Positions 10,932 to 22,547 of a DNA stretch of 64,000 nt are shown here, piece by piece. How positions within the stretch are numbered: the first letter of the stretch is position 1; each line of letters starts with the position of its first letter. The stretch is from contig JANFOG010000009.1 in the NCBI GenBank assembly GCA_024336345.1, positions 1,736,001-1,800,000 on the forward strand. Direction: 5' to 3'. This stretch comes from Mariannaea sp. PMI_226. Lineage: Eukaryota; Ascomycota; Sordariomycetes; Hypocreales; Nectriaceae. The notes under the pieces are model-generated. The model did no database searches and was not told the origin of the DNA. It saw nothing but the letters and a program-made list of their open reading frames with translations. The translations under genes and the position numbers were made by a program.

Positions 10932-12098
10932 TCAAGCGCTCGATTTTATATCCCTAACGTCTAGCATCACCCTAATATGAAATTAGCCCAGTCTTCATAT
11001 ATAGCTGGCCCTGGTTGGTACTCACCAAGTGACTTGCCAATATGTCTTGCCTTTGAGGCGGAAACACATTCCACGACTGCCATCATTATCAGGTGATACA
11101 TCAGCAGCGCACCACCCATCTTCCCCGAATTCTCTCGTTCTCTCTCGGAATAACTTGGCTGCTAAGGTCTTGGCGAATCCTCGTCGCCGATACTCGGGCT
11201 GCGCGATTGACATATTAGTCTGCTGACTGTTATTCTAATAAATCATTCGACCAGTATCACATACCTCACAATGAAGGCTGACTAACGATCCATCAGGGCC
11301 TACGTCAAAGGTTAGCAGGCTAGTCATCATCTCTGTCACCGCAAGTACCATCTTACTGAGAAATGCCCATGATATCGGCGTCCCATCCGCGAGCTTGATC
11401 GCGAGGCCTGGCATTTTCGATAACGCCTCCCTGTAGGTTTTCCTGTTAACGTTTCAAATATCATTTGCTTTTTCATACCCTGCTAGGTTGACTCACACTG
11501 TCCGCGGAATATCCGTCCTGGATAATACAATTTTACAGTCATCCACTGTAGGAGCATCCCAGTACATTCCTTGAGGGAGTTGGTCCTCAATGTCCGGGAC
11601 TTCATCAACTCTGAAGAGCCACTTGTCATAGATTCCTGTTGGTCGGGGTATAACCCGCCCTGACTTTTCCATAATGGCGCGGACAGAAGAATGAAGCGAT
11701 CCAAGAAGCACTCCACCAGGATAAACCAGTTCTCGGCCATATTCCTGAGTAACCCCAATTATTCTCTTTACAAGAGCATCAAGCTGTTCCTCGTATTGAA
11801 CTGCTTCATCACTATCCAGTTGAGTCTGGTCCTCCAACGTTGAGTAGAACCACATTTGAGTATCGCGCCCACCTCCGACGTCAACGAAGGCCGTAGTGAA
11901 TTTAGTCAGTGCAAGTAGGCCATTACTGGCCTCCTGAGCATCGCAAACCAACACAACCCTTGCGGCAGGAGTAGATCCGCCGGGGAATTTTGTATATTGT
12001 ACTCGCCTCAAAAGGGGCAAAGAGAAGGGCAGATGACTTTGAAGTAATTTAACTACGTCCTTAGGGACATCGTCATAAGTAAAGACAGAGTGAGGCAT
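10932..12098 (-). CDS. GNAT-family acyl-CoA N-acyltransferase
   Basis: Predicted Gcn5-related N-acetyltransferase, FR47/glycine-N-acyltransferase-like. Four exons were inferred: 12098-11497, 11442-11265, about 11219-11026 and 10971-10932, giving 337 aa in frame. The acetyl-CoA-binding motif A is in the third exon: AQPEYRRRGFAKTLAAKL (R/Q-x-x-G-x-G/A type, here RRRGFA). The exon before it carries the strand GSLVSLHCE. Start chosen at MPHSVF (12098). The frame extends upstream to 12167, but a GTGAGT...AAG interval there looks like a 5'-UTR intron. The third exon can end in an in-frame stop at 11022; a GTGAGT donor with CTAAT branch and TTAG acceptor supports a 13-residue alternative C-terminus. 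The exon 3 acceptor is a tandem CAGCAG. Substrate unknown. Confidence 0.75.
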
Positions 12099-12818
12099 TG
12101 TAAAAACTAGTGAGGAAGAACCAACTTCTCTTGACGGTAGAGAAAAAGAATTGTCGGAGTAATTCACGATATTGACTCACCTCACTAGTAGCGACTAGTC
12201 AACAATCGCGCAAACGATTCCGAGCCCCAGTGGAACAGGGCTAAATCTCGGCTATCATTTCTGTGTGCCAATCATCTAGACAGGGTTATCTCCATCTCGT
12301 CGATCATCAAACGCGAGCAACATTCTCGTGGTAATACCAATATTGATCAGATCGTCGAAAGTGCCATCTTGGCGGACTTTGGCTGGACTTGCACCACCGA
12401 CGCTCGGATTCCCCGAAATAAACGCTTGGCTTCTTCCTCACCTTCGATACCACCATTGCTCCGTGCGTTCTGTTTAATGAGCGGTCACGCGGTCGCCACT
12501 CAAGATTTAGTGTTCTTCTGGCAATAAACATTGGGTGAGACGATTCATGATGGGCGACACTGAAAATCAATCAGTTGAAGGGAAGACTCCCAGAAAGAAG
12601 AAGAGTAAGTAGACATTCATGAAATACGAAGAGAGAGGTTTAACACTTGTGTAGTAATATCCATATAACTCAATTGTCTAAATAATAGCCAGTGGCGTTG
12701 ACATGTTTCGTTTGCACTTGCAAAGCTCGGCTGTGTTCTGGTCACGATGCCGATAAAAACGGGCTATCTCTGCGCCATGCACAGTCTTTCCTATAGCTTC
12801 AAAAAAGAAATGAAGTGG
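12099..12818. other. Intergenic, no gene seen
   Basis: Region between the GNAT start and the reductase stop, both genes on the minus strand. A minus-strand frame at 12307-12570 has no recognisable motif and I reject it as coding. Confidence 0.5.
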
Positions 12819-14009
12819 CTAATTCTGACTTGCAAATTCAAGATACTGGCTAGCAACACTCAGAACCTGTTCTTTGAAAGGTTTGAAAGTGATTCCAAAT
12901 GCCTTCTCAGCCTTGGTAGCGTCAACTACAAGCTTCGCGGTTGGTGGCCGCACGGTTGAATCAATCTTGAAGACACCGTTCTTACACTCCTGGGGGTATT
13001 GTTTCTCAATGATATCAAAAGTTTCATCCCATTGAATACCTTGGAAGGAGTGAGAAGTGGCCAGGTAGTCCTCGTTGCCAGGAATAGAGGCCTCCAGTGA
13101 GCGGACGTGTAGCATAGCCACATCGTCAACGTGAACTGAGACACCAGGAGATGGAGCTTCAGCAGCGTGACCCAAGACAGGACCCATGAGGACCCCGTTG
13201 GCGCCTTTCAGAATGCCACTTGATTCCGTAACTGTTTCGTCCCGTCCGAGAACAAATGTCGGCAGAATGTTGATCAAGTCAAACGATGGGCTTTGATCCG
13301 CCATCCATTGCTTAGTAGCGTTGTAGGCTTGGACCTTGGAAGCCGCATACGCAAAAAGCCAGTTCGGGTACGGCCCATCAGCGACTGCACTGTGGTGATT
13401 TTCTTAGTGGGAGTCATGAGTGTCAGTAAGATTGATAGTAGAGGGGAATGCAGGACGCCTACCATCAACGACCGTGTCAGTACCAAGAATAGTCAAAGAT
13501 GCAAGAGATTGAACAGATGCGGTGATGACAACCCGCTTGACGCCCCCGACTTCTTTTGCGGAGTTAAGAATGCCTACTGTTCCCTTAACGGCGGGCTGGA
13601 TGTAGGATAAATCGAAGTCAGTCATGAAAAGCTTAGAGTTGGCAAAGGGAGATGCCATGTGGATAATGTAGTTCACGCCATCCACAGCTTCATCATAAGC
13701 TCCAGAGACGGTGATATCGGGCACAACGATATATTCCAACTGTGACAGGTAAGGAATCACATGATTGAGGGTTTTGATCGTCTCAAAATTCGCCTCGTTT
13801 CGCGTAGCAATGCGAACTCTGTAGCCTGACTCTAGGAGCAGGACCAGCACCTTTGAGCCAATGAAGCCCGTGGCACCGGTAAGCTATTTCGAACCCAAAT
13901 ATTAGTGAACAGTTTGTGATAGCTCAAGTTAAAGAGCAATTGCGACTCGAAGTCTGAGAAAGGAAATATTGACGATTGGTTTACATACAAGAACGAGGTC
14001 TCCAGGCAT
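12819..14009 (-). CDS. NAD(P)-dependent extended-SDR reductase (ketoreductase/DFR-like)
   Basis: Extended short-chain dehydrogenase of the dihydroflavonol-4-reductase/Gre2-like group, which reduces aldehydes or ketones with NADPH. Three exons: 14009-13989 (only seven codons), 13883-13463 and 13384-12819, totalling 1008 nt (335 aa), the usual family length. The nucleotide-binding motif LTGATGFIG is at residues 8-16, created by the first splice junction. VIHMASPF-type strand 4 (here IIHMASPF) and VVITASVQS are present, with the catalytic Y160-AAS-K164. The active-site Ser/Thr is probably in ITASVQS. The second intron's acceptor is the AG of GTGCAG, chosen because it keeps VADGPYPNW in frame with YAASK. 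It lies head-to-head (about 790 bp) with the regulator gene at 14802. Substrate unknown. Confidence 0.9.
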
Positions 14010-14801
14010 TTTTATTTCTGTGTTTTGGGAAATAACAGAAAAAAGTGAGTTTTAGGCAACGATGGGATTATCTTAGGCACTCAAATAGAGTCAAAGATGA
14101 GAATGAAACAATTTATCTGTCCAAAGTCGTGCTCTATCAACTACTGAATTGATGATACTCGGATGTTGAGGAGTTTTTATACTCCAAAGACTAGTTTCGA
14201 CCGGTTTCATTTCTCAAAACTGCATGACGTCCTAATCACTATGCAAGAGAGATTTCAACAATGCTGAAGACCATTTTGGAAAATGGATAAGAAAATTCAG
14301 TTACTATCTCCAGGCCTCTAAGGCCCTAAAAGGGAAACGATGGAAAGTTGATTGCCACCTTGAGGCTTGAGTATCGGATCACGACCCAGAAATGAAGCAA
14401 TAGTAAATTCAATTCTCTAATAAGCAACCAGGGCTCGACGGCCTTGAAATAATAATTGGGAGCCCAATAGCAAACGCTCAGGAATCGAACTTACCCCAGA
14501 AGAGAACAATGACAAGGGGTCGACTGCCCAAATGTGGTTAGACGTCATGATCACTAATCATTAACGCCACCACCGACGCGGCTGCGTCAAGTCAGCACAG
14601 CTTCGGTACCGGCACGCCGGTCAGTTACCACTTTGCACACGTATCAAGTATGAAATCTTAACTAGAAAGAAATCCATTTCTTCCGCATGAATATCTCTGC
14701 AATATTCCAGCTGACGAGATCGGGATCCATGTATCAATCTTGATCTCGGGTCGATATAGCCTGAGTCCCAAATGTGTCCCTGCCACTGGCTCTAGCCAAC
14801 C
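14010..14801. other. Divergent intergenic region
   Basis: Lies between the divergently transcribed reductase (-) and fungal regulator (+) genes and so probably holds both promoters. No clear coding frame; an open frame antisense to the start of the + gene (14658-14966) is a shadow. Confidence 0.45.
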
Positions 14802-16638
14802 ATGAAGGCCTCGTCTCGAGATGCAACGTTCACATTTGTCAGCTATGAGGGTTCCAAGCTTCCAGAGAACCCAGACGTGCGGTATCTGATCCGGCATCGG
14901 GCCATGAGGCACACCGCAACCATCAGGAAGCGAGCCGGCGGTTATGGACGCCATAATCTGGGGCAACTGCCCCCAGGTCTCCTGGAAGCCGAGGGATCGA
15001 ACGAAGATCCGAAAGCGGTTAAGATGTCAGATGCTTCCGATTTTCTGCTAGACATTCATCAAGATGAAAATATGCAGAGAACCCTGGCTGCCGGTAAAAC
15101 ACAGAAAGGAATCAGGAAGCCTTACCGTCGAAGGGGGGGTTCTCCCTCCCTGGCAGTCGCCCCAGTGGCTCCTATGCCCCAAAACTACATTCTTCTGAAT
15201 CTTGCCAGTCCGTTCACAGCGCTCCATCTTGGAGTAAGTACGCTATCATATTTCATGAGCGACTCGGCGAGTATTAGCAAAGTCTTGTCAAGAATGCCCC
15301 AGAACCTGGAGAACCGACGAATACTCTCATTCATCCCCAGTCGGTATGGTCGTGTCTCCTCGATAACGCATGCCACCGACTGCGTAATCGCCAGACTAGA
15401 ATTAGTTGTGCGGACTGGGAGTATATATTCAACCGAAGGGGACACGTCAGTTTTGACACTCTATTCAAAGGCGCTCAGGTCCCTTCAGGAGGCCATTGAT
15501 GACGAGGATACGAGAATGATGCCTGAGACGCTTTGTGCGGCGGAGCTATTGGGTATTTATGAGGTATGCTACCTTTTTCCTTTATTTTCCGTTATGATTG
15601 CCGCCACCCACTACCTCGTCCGCTGTTTTGTTTGCTGACCCGTCACCATTGCCTCCTCTATTACACAGCTCCTCAGTGGCACATCCCAAACTGAGAGATG
15701 GATACAACACGCGGGTGGCGCCGCCCGACTTATCGAGCTCTATGGACCTGAACGGTTCAAGACAGACTTTGAGTTGTCCCTATTTATGTCACATACGGGA
15801 CCTATTGTGAGTCAAAATAAGCACAAATCGAGACGGCTCGGCTCAAAAGTTCTTGCTTAAAAAGCTAATACGTTATATTTGGGTCCTCTAGATTACCGAG
15901 GCATTCCTGAATGGCAGACCGTGCTTTCTTGACCAAGAGTGCTGGCAACTAGTCATACGAGATGCTATTCGCAATGATCCAATGATGCTCCCAGAACGGG
16001 CGCAGGTTGTCATGGAACTTTGGGCCCGCCTTGGAAAACTTCCAAATATATTCAATGAGGCCGAAGGCCTCATTCTTTACCCACAGCTCGCCGCTCCGGG
16101 AGCCCGTGAGAGGCTCATAACATCCCTTCTTCGAGAACGAGACCACCTCAAGTCCTGGGTAAAGCTAGCACAAAAGTACCTCCACGACACAGAAATGAAT
16201 GGAAATCGGCACTCCGATTACGAAGCCTCTCCCTTTGCGGGGTGGAATAACATAGATACGACTGCTCTTCGGTCTCCCATCGCCTGTCGAATACTCCAAG
16301 GCACGTATGTCCTATGCAACCTTGTCAAGACGCGTACTCTATTCGCGTTATCACCATCTCGATTTCCTGAACTGGAAGCAACATGCCAAACGCTCGCTCA
16401 GGATGCATTGAGTATGGCAGAGGAAGCCGCCCATTGTGAGAATGAGATACTTATAGGCGGATTGTTCATGTCAGAAGTCAGCTGGATGGCCAACGCAGTT
16501 ATAGCAACAAAAGACATCTGGAACCAAAATTCAGGGCCACGCCGGAACGTCGATCGAGCCGACAAGGGAACAATTGAAAGCTGGAAATTTGAGGCGTGGT
16601 GTAGGGCGATGGGTAGGAGGCATATATCGAAATGTTAG
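14802..16638 (+). CDS. Fungal-specific transcription-factor-domain protein lacking a zinc cluster
   Basis: 548-aa protein in three exons: 14802-15563, 15669-15806 and 15892-16638 (1647 nt). The N-terminus has TFTFVSYEGSKLP followed by IRHRAMRHTATIRKR, the F-x-F-V.....R-x-x-x-M-R-x...K-R signature found at the start of many fungal transcription-factor-like proteins that have no Cys6 cluster. The rest is the helical fungal-specific TF region (DUF3468/MHR type): SLQEAIDDEDTRMMPETLCA, QHAGGAARLIELYGPERF, then LNGRPCFLDQECWQ. Introns have standard GTATGC/ACAG and GTGAGT/CTAG ends. No CxxC pair exists in the N-terminal 120 residues, so direct DNA binding is doubtful. It lies head-to-head with the reductase gene; regulation of the block is an inference. 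Confidence 0.85.
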
Positions 16639-19600
16639 ATAGTAATGGGGCACTCGTTTGTATCCTCTATTCTCAACTCTTGAGAAAATATATAAGCATT
16701 GGAAAATATGACTGAGCATGATCGGCTCCATATTACAACAAAGACTCACGTTTTCAGCACCTACACTACTGAGATCCATTGTCCAATCACGTAAAGTTAT
16801 GTATTCTTGGATAGTTCAAGCTCATATTTCGAGTCCCTACCGTTCTCCATCGATTTATTGAGAGCCATCGCGTCTGTGATACAGGATTGCAAATGGACAA
16901 GTCGATTCATCCATTTTACCCTAGAGATCCAGCAAATTCTTGACGTGGGAATCTAATGGAGGAGTTCCAAATGTGATATGAGCACGATGTATTATTTCTC
17001 ATCTTTCCATATTAACCTCAGAATCAGCAATAATATTTGCGCTAAAAGAATTATTCCATTCGTGGTCTTATGATTTATGCCAATGTTGGACACCAATAGC
17101 CAGCGATGTGAGTCGGTGCGACCCCACCTCTATGCTGGATGGGATGAAGAGAGGTGTGTCTCTTCATCTCCCTACCTACTCGCCTCTCTGTATTCAATGG
17201 GAAACAACACAATAATATCTATCAAATGAAAGACCTCCATCAACACAACACGATAGAAAAAAAAACCTAGTGCGGGCGGACGCGGCTTTCGCATTGAGGT
17301 ACAGCTACATCTCAACTCCCCGAGCATCCCACGGTTCACCCGCAGACTCCCCGCAGACTCCCCGAGAACCTCACGGACTCGGAATATAGCAACAAACTTG
17401 ATCCCTGCAAAGGTCAATGTAACACTCTCCCAATTCTGTTTTCTCTCCTTATTCTCTCTCATACCTAACACCCATCTCCATGCTACATAGGTACGCTGAC
17501 GCATGGCAATAGCACTACAAACTAGATGATCAACTTAGCATATGAGTACCGGCTGTGGGGATATCATTAAGCTTAATTCCAACCCAAACCGTTCTCTGTG
17601 GTTCTGCCTGAGACAGATGATCCATTCTGCGGGCCATCACGTGTTGTATTGAGAGCACGCGATTGAATGCTGATTTGAGGTTGGCTGTCAGGATGACCAA
17701 CAGTCAGCTCTAGTCTCGCCAAGACCATCGGGGCCCCAGCCCAGACGGTCAGTCGCCCGGATTGTCGGCACAAAGAGAGATAGAGAGATTGAAGTCTAAG
17801 GATGTTAGTCACAGAATCGAAGTGAAGTCTTTCAGCTGAGGGAAAATCTAGCAGCGCCCACTTGGAAGGCAGAACAATTGTTTTCCTTTCCTCGAAGACA
17901 TCATATTCATGGCGTTAAACGCAATCATCTAGACCGTTTCCTCTGTGCCGCAATATGCAACATTAGAGTCACTGGTGATCGCACGGACAGGTCCTGTTAT
18001 GGATATCCTTGGTACTTGAGACAAATCGAACCAATAAAGGCCCTAGAGATAGCGACCGGGTCCGCATTGGTTCCAACAGCTGTGTCAACTGGATAGTAAG
18101 TCTGCAGACATGGGTCGTCTAGCTTCCCAACACATCGGGGGTGGATCCCCAGTACAATAACGTGGTGATCAACCGAGTGACTGAGATTGCCAATGGAGTG
18201 TCCCGTCATTCTCAGCTATCGACTTGTGGGCAGCCTCGAGTCTGTAAACCTGTGCCGGAAGCCGATAAAGGTGTGCTTGCCAAGAATTTGTGCGTGGCGG
18301 ATAGCAAAAGCTTGACGGAGGTGATTCGCAAATCACATATTCTGGCCTCGAATCGCCAAGGCGGGACATGACAAAAAAAAAAAAAGGCGTGCTTACAGCA
18401 GATGGTAGCCCAATCGTTACCATCTTCTCGGAAAAGTTACTAACGGATGGTCGCACCAGCGAGCACTCACGCCAATCTCCAGCAAACTAAGTACCGGTAC
18501 TTGAAAGACTTGGATGCATCATGCAAGACTAGGACATGCCCAAGGCTGGACTGGGGGGAGGAGGGGGGATGTGACCTTAACTGGAGATGGGGCGCCTTGA
18601 CCAGGGTTCCCACACGCAACACAACGCAGACTCCCCGAGGACCACACCATTGACTAAATCGTTGTGGTGATGGACGGCCACTGAGATAGAGAGATCTTCT
18701 AGCACCATGGAGTGAGAGCTCCACGCGGGTTACCTCCAATTCCAAGTCGAGGCCCTGGACAAAAGTAAGGTGGGGGATCCTTTCCACAGCAAGAGTCCGC
18801 TTGTCTGTGTTAGTTTGGCGCAAGACCTCGCTGCTACAGGGAAAGAAACCCACAACCTACTCCTAGATTCGTCAGATTATTTCAAGGTCTCGTCATGTAA
18901 AAGCTGGCAGTGAGGCGGAAACGGGCCAATAGCTGACATTTGGCTGACCAACTGGACCAAGCTAGGAAAAGCGATGGATATTTCTATTAGAAATAGGATT
19001 TCTTTCATTCTCAGAGCCTGTGGGGGTCTCCAGTTTGACCCTCGCTGGGTAGCAGCCTAGACCGGGGAGAAAACTTCGAGCTGGTGATGCATTCTATGTC
19101 AGACTCACCGATCAGTCAATCTATCTGGACCCAACTGGAGCCTCGGGCGAGCGCCGATGGTCCGAAGCATGAGCAGGGTCATATGCAGGGGAAAGAGGGA
19201 TCGGAAGGGACACAATAAGGCTCAATGAGGGTACTCTCTCCACTCGTCGCTCTGCGCCAACTTAGCGGAAGCAAGGGTGCAAAGGAACGGGTTCATGGCG
19301 TGCTCAAGGAGTAAGGAGAAGGTAAGATGCTGGATACTATCTTGTGACGTGAAGGAAGAGAAGCGACTGAGCTAGCAGGCGCCTGCAGCGATGGTCCGTG
19401 AAAGACTTTTTCAAGACATACTTGAGATGTCATCGACATGCTCGTGCCAGTGATATCGTGACTGGCACGATGACAAGAAGAGTCTCTACCAGAATAGACA
19501 CCGAGGTCAAAAGCGCGCTAGGATAGAGCAATATATCAGGGAGCATTGCGTCAGTGTTGGCTTCATAATGCGGCCCCATTGCACCATGCCCCAGCGACAT

Positions 19601-22547
19601 TCCGAGCCTAGACGCCCTGTGAGGCTTGATTCTTCGGCTCTGTTTGGACTGAAAGAAACTTGTTCATGATCTACAAAGAGATCAAATGCCAAGATATTAG
19701 TCTCATCGATGTATGAAGACTCAGAAAAGTGAGACCTACGATGCTTAGTTGGTGGGCACTTGGGGTCAACGTTCCTGATTACCTGCTGTACTATGTAGGT
19801 TGTGATTTCCCTTTTGGAAAGAATATATTGTCTCTTCTACAAGTGGTATCGTATTGCTCCGAGGGATTAGATGGGTGAAAGATTGGCATGTCGATATTCA
19901 TGCGTATGCTTGTGTTGGGCCATTGTGGACACGAGAGAATGTGGCTTGTCAGATTACCCACGCAATGGATATACCCACCCGGACTGTCCGGTAAGATGCG
20001 ACGACCCGATGAGGATGTGAAAAAGGTACATCGAGGCTACAGTACAAAGACTGAGACAGAACAAGGTGCAAATATGGGGAAGGAATGGTTACATAGTACA
20101 TGGTGGTAGATCACAACATCGCAGGGATGGGCAAGTTTCGATAGCTTCGTATGTACACAGCAAAGATGAAATTAAATTACATTAGAGTGAAGTCATGATT
20201 GATGACTGGTGCATGTGTGGGGAGAGGTTGAAAATACGTAGTTGAGCAGCATCATGTCAACCCAACTACAGATTATCTATCAGGGAGTTCGGCACAAGCG
20301 AGAGGGAAACAAGGCGAGAAAAGACGCGGAAAGAAAACTAAGCATTATGAGGGTTCGAAAAAAGTAGATAATGTGGGCGGTGGCGTTGGCAGCCCTGAAG
20401 AGGGAGGGGGGGTATCGAGCAAAGCGCGGTTGTGATGGCTTGGGTTGGTGATGGGTACACAGTAGTGGATGGTGACGGGAGGCATGAGGATGATGCCATT
20501 TTTAGGGGGATGATCGCGTTTTTGAGGAGCGGGAATTGATCGAAATCTGGGTGGTTGAGTCAACAGCCCCCTGCTGGTTGTTCCTGAGTTGAGTTAAGAC
20601 CTACCTGAGATAGTTTAGGTAGCTAATTACCTTAGATACGATATCAAAACTCAGAGATGAATGCCGGGGAGACGAGAGAGTTGAGTTAGGCCAAGTTAGG
20701 TTACGGGAGTGTGACTTCCCGATCTTTATGACTGAAGTTTGAGGATTATTTGATTTGTACTGGGAGGGAATTCACTGATTAGAATCAGTTACTCTTGCTC
20801 TTTTGTTTTAAGTAGCTTATTACCAAGCAGCCAGCTGCTGAGCACAGGTGTTCATCAGCGCATCAAAGAAACCCTCCCAAAAAAAAAGAAGAAAAAGAAG
20901 AAAAAAAAAAAGAGAAAGATCGAAGCGGGAAAAGTTTAAAAGCCAGTGGGCAATTGTCTCATAGGCTCAGACCCCGGCCCGCGATTGCCCCCTCTTGGCT
21001 GAACCTAAACAGGCTTAGACTCTTGCCTCGGAGAAGCCCAGCGATGCTGGAGAATCCGCTTTGGCAAGCACAACTCCCCGCCATTGGCTTACAGAGCAAT
21101 TGCGCCATTGTTCCGAAAACGTCGTGCCGGCGATCCAGATGCTGCTCTCTCCAAACATCTTGCCTTTGCTTGCGTGAATGGCCTGCTTGCTGAGACCATT
21201 TCTGGCCCGACTCTAGTTGGACGGAGGAAGCGAATTTGTGTATCTTTTTATTTCATCTATTTAAAAAAAATTTTCTTGCTGGCTCTTGGCGCTATGTTTC
21301 GGAATCACTCCGTCCCATCGTTCCCACCACCACCCCTCCATCATCGCTTCGCACACCGAGATTTGCGCTGATCTTGTTTCCTTTCCCAGGTTACTGACTG
21401 TCACCAGACACGAATGTGACAAACACCAATGGCTGTCGCACCTAATGGTAGGCCACGCTCTTGAAAAATCACCCCCAAATTATCCAAGCACTCCAAGGCC
21501 TAGAATCGAAAAAAATAAAAAGCAAATCGCAAATTGGAGGGCCCTCGCTGGGTTCTCTACAACATGACGACGATTGCATGCTCGTATCCTAGCCAGCACG
21601 CAATCCCAGCCAAAGATGGAGCCCTTACGCCTTCGACCTTGTTTGGCTTGGAACCCTCCTTAGCTCCCCCACGCCAGCGACGCCAACTCCCCGTGGCCCC
21701 CCCTCCATTACGTTCGTCTGCCGTGCGCATGTGCTCACTCCACGCTCGCCTTTGCAAGACAATGACCAGGGGGGTTCAGCTCAAGTCCCCGTGTCCCTAG
21801 AGCGATGCTCCGAGAGGAGGGTACCTTCACGGTACGCGCGGTCTGGTTGGCAAACGGCCTCATCGAGAATGATCTTATGGTTCAGTACCAGTACTAGCCC
21901 TACTCCCCGAACAACCCCTGTCAAATCCAACGCCCCGGTGTGCGCTGCTACCGTCCACGACCATCCACGACCAGGACGCCCTAGGTCATGGAACTCGCAT
22001 TTTTCTCTGAGTCTCCAGTACCTGCTGCGGGTAGATAATGGCATGGCCCTGTTTGTCTTCGTACGCCTTTCTCCACCTGTGCCGGCCCCCTAGCCTTGAA
22101 TCAGACAGACTCCGACTCTATCTGGGATCTCCTCCCATCAGTTGAGAAAAAAGTTAATTAATACCCCGTTCCTCCTCCTCATCGAAGTCTCTTTTATTAT
22201 CATCCGTTTCAGTATCTCTTCTCTTTCATACAAGAATAGAGACCAAGACACGGAGAGTATTGAGACTAGAACCTCTTCCTTAGCTGCGTTCAAGGTCTTT
22301 GTGCTTGGCATTACTGTCTCCTGTCATCTGATCGCCTCCATTCGTCGCTTTGCGATTTCTTGGCGACGCCTTGTGACGCCTTGGCGGCATCTCTCAAGTG
22401 TACCGCCCATTTATTGACTGAGCGAGCGAGCCATACGCCGACGAGTGCTTCGCTCCGCGGGTACCATCCAGTTTTGCGCCGTTTTTCGAACAAAACTACA
22501 GGTCAAAAACGCCGTCATTCTCACTGCATTCTTAGTTGCGAGACAAC
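16639..22547. other. Long gene-free interval (5.9 kb)
   Basis: No frame in this interval shows conserved motifs or joins to another by plausible introns; open frames are short and overlap on both strands. Visible landmarks are repeated CGCAGACTCCCCG-type segments (17341-17370 and 18624-18646), a 10-bp perfect hairpin at 19442-19470, a purine (A/G) tract near 20876-20927 and CT-rich sequence just before the sulfate permease. It may contain long upstream regulatory DNA, non-coding transcripts or decayed repeats; none can be proven from sequence. Confidence 0.45.
19442..19470. repeat. Perfect 10-bp inverted repeat
   Basis: TCGTGCCAGT (19442-19451) and its exact reverse complement (19461-19470) flank a 9-nt loop. 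It lies in gene-free DNA and could form a hairpin or be a palindromic binding site. No T-run follows it, so a terminator role is not suggested. Confidence 0.4.
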
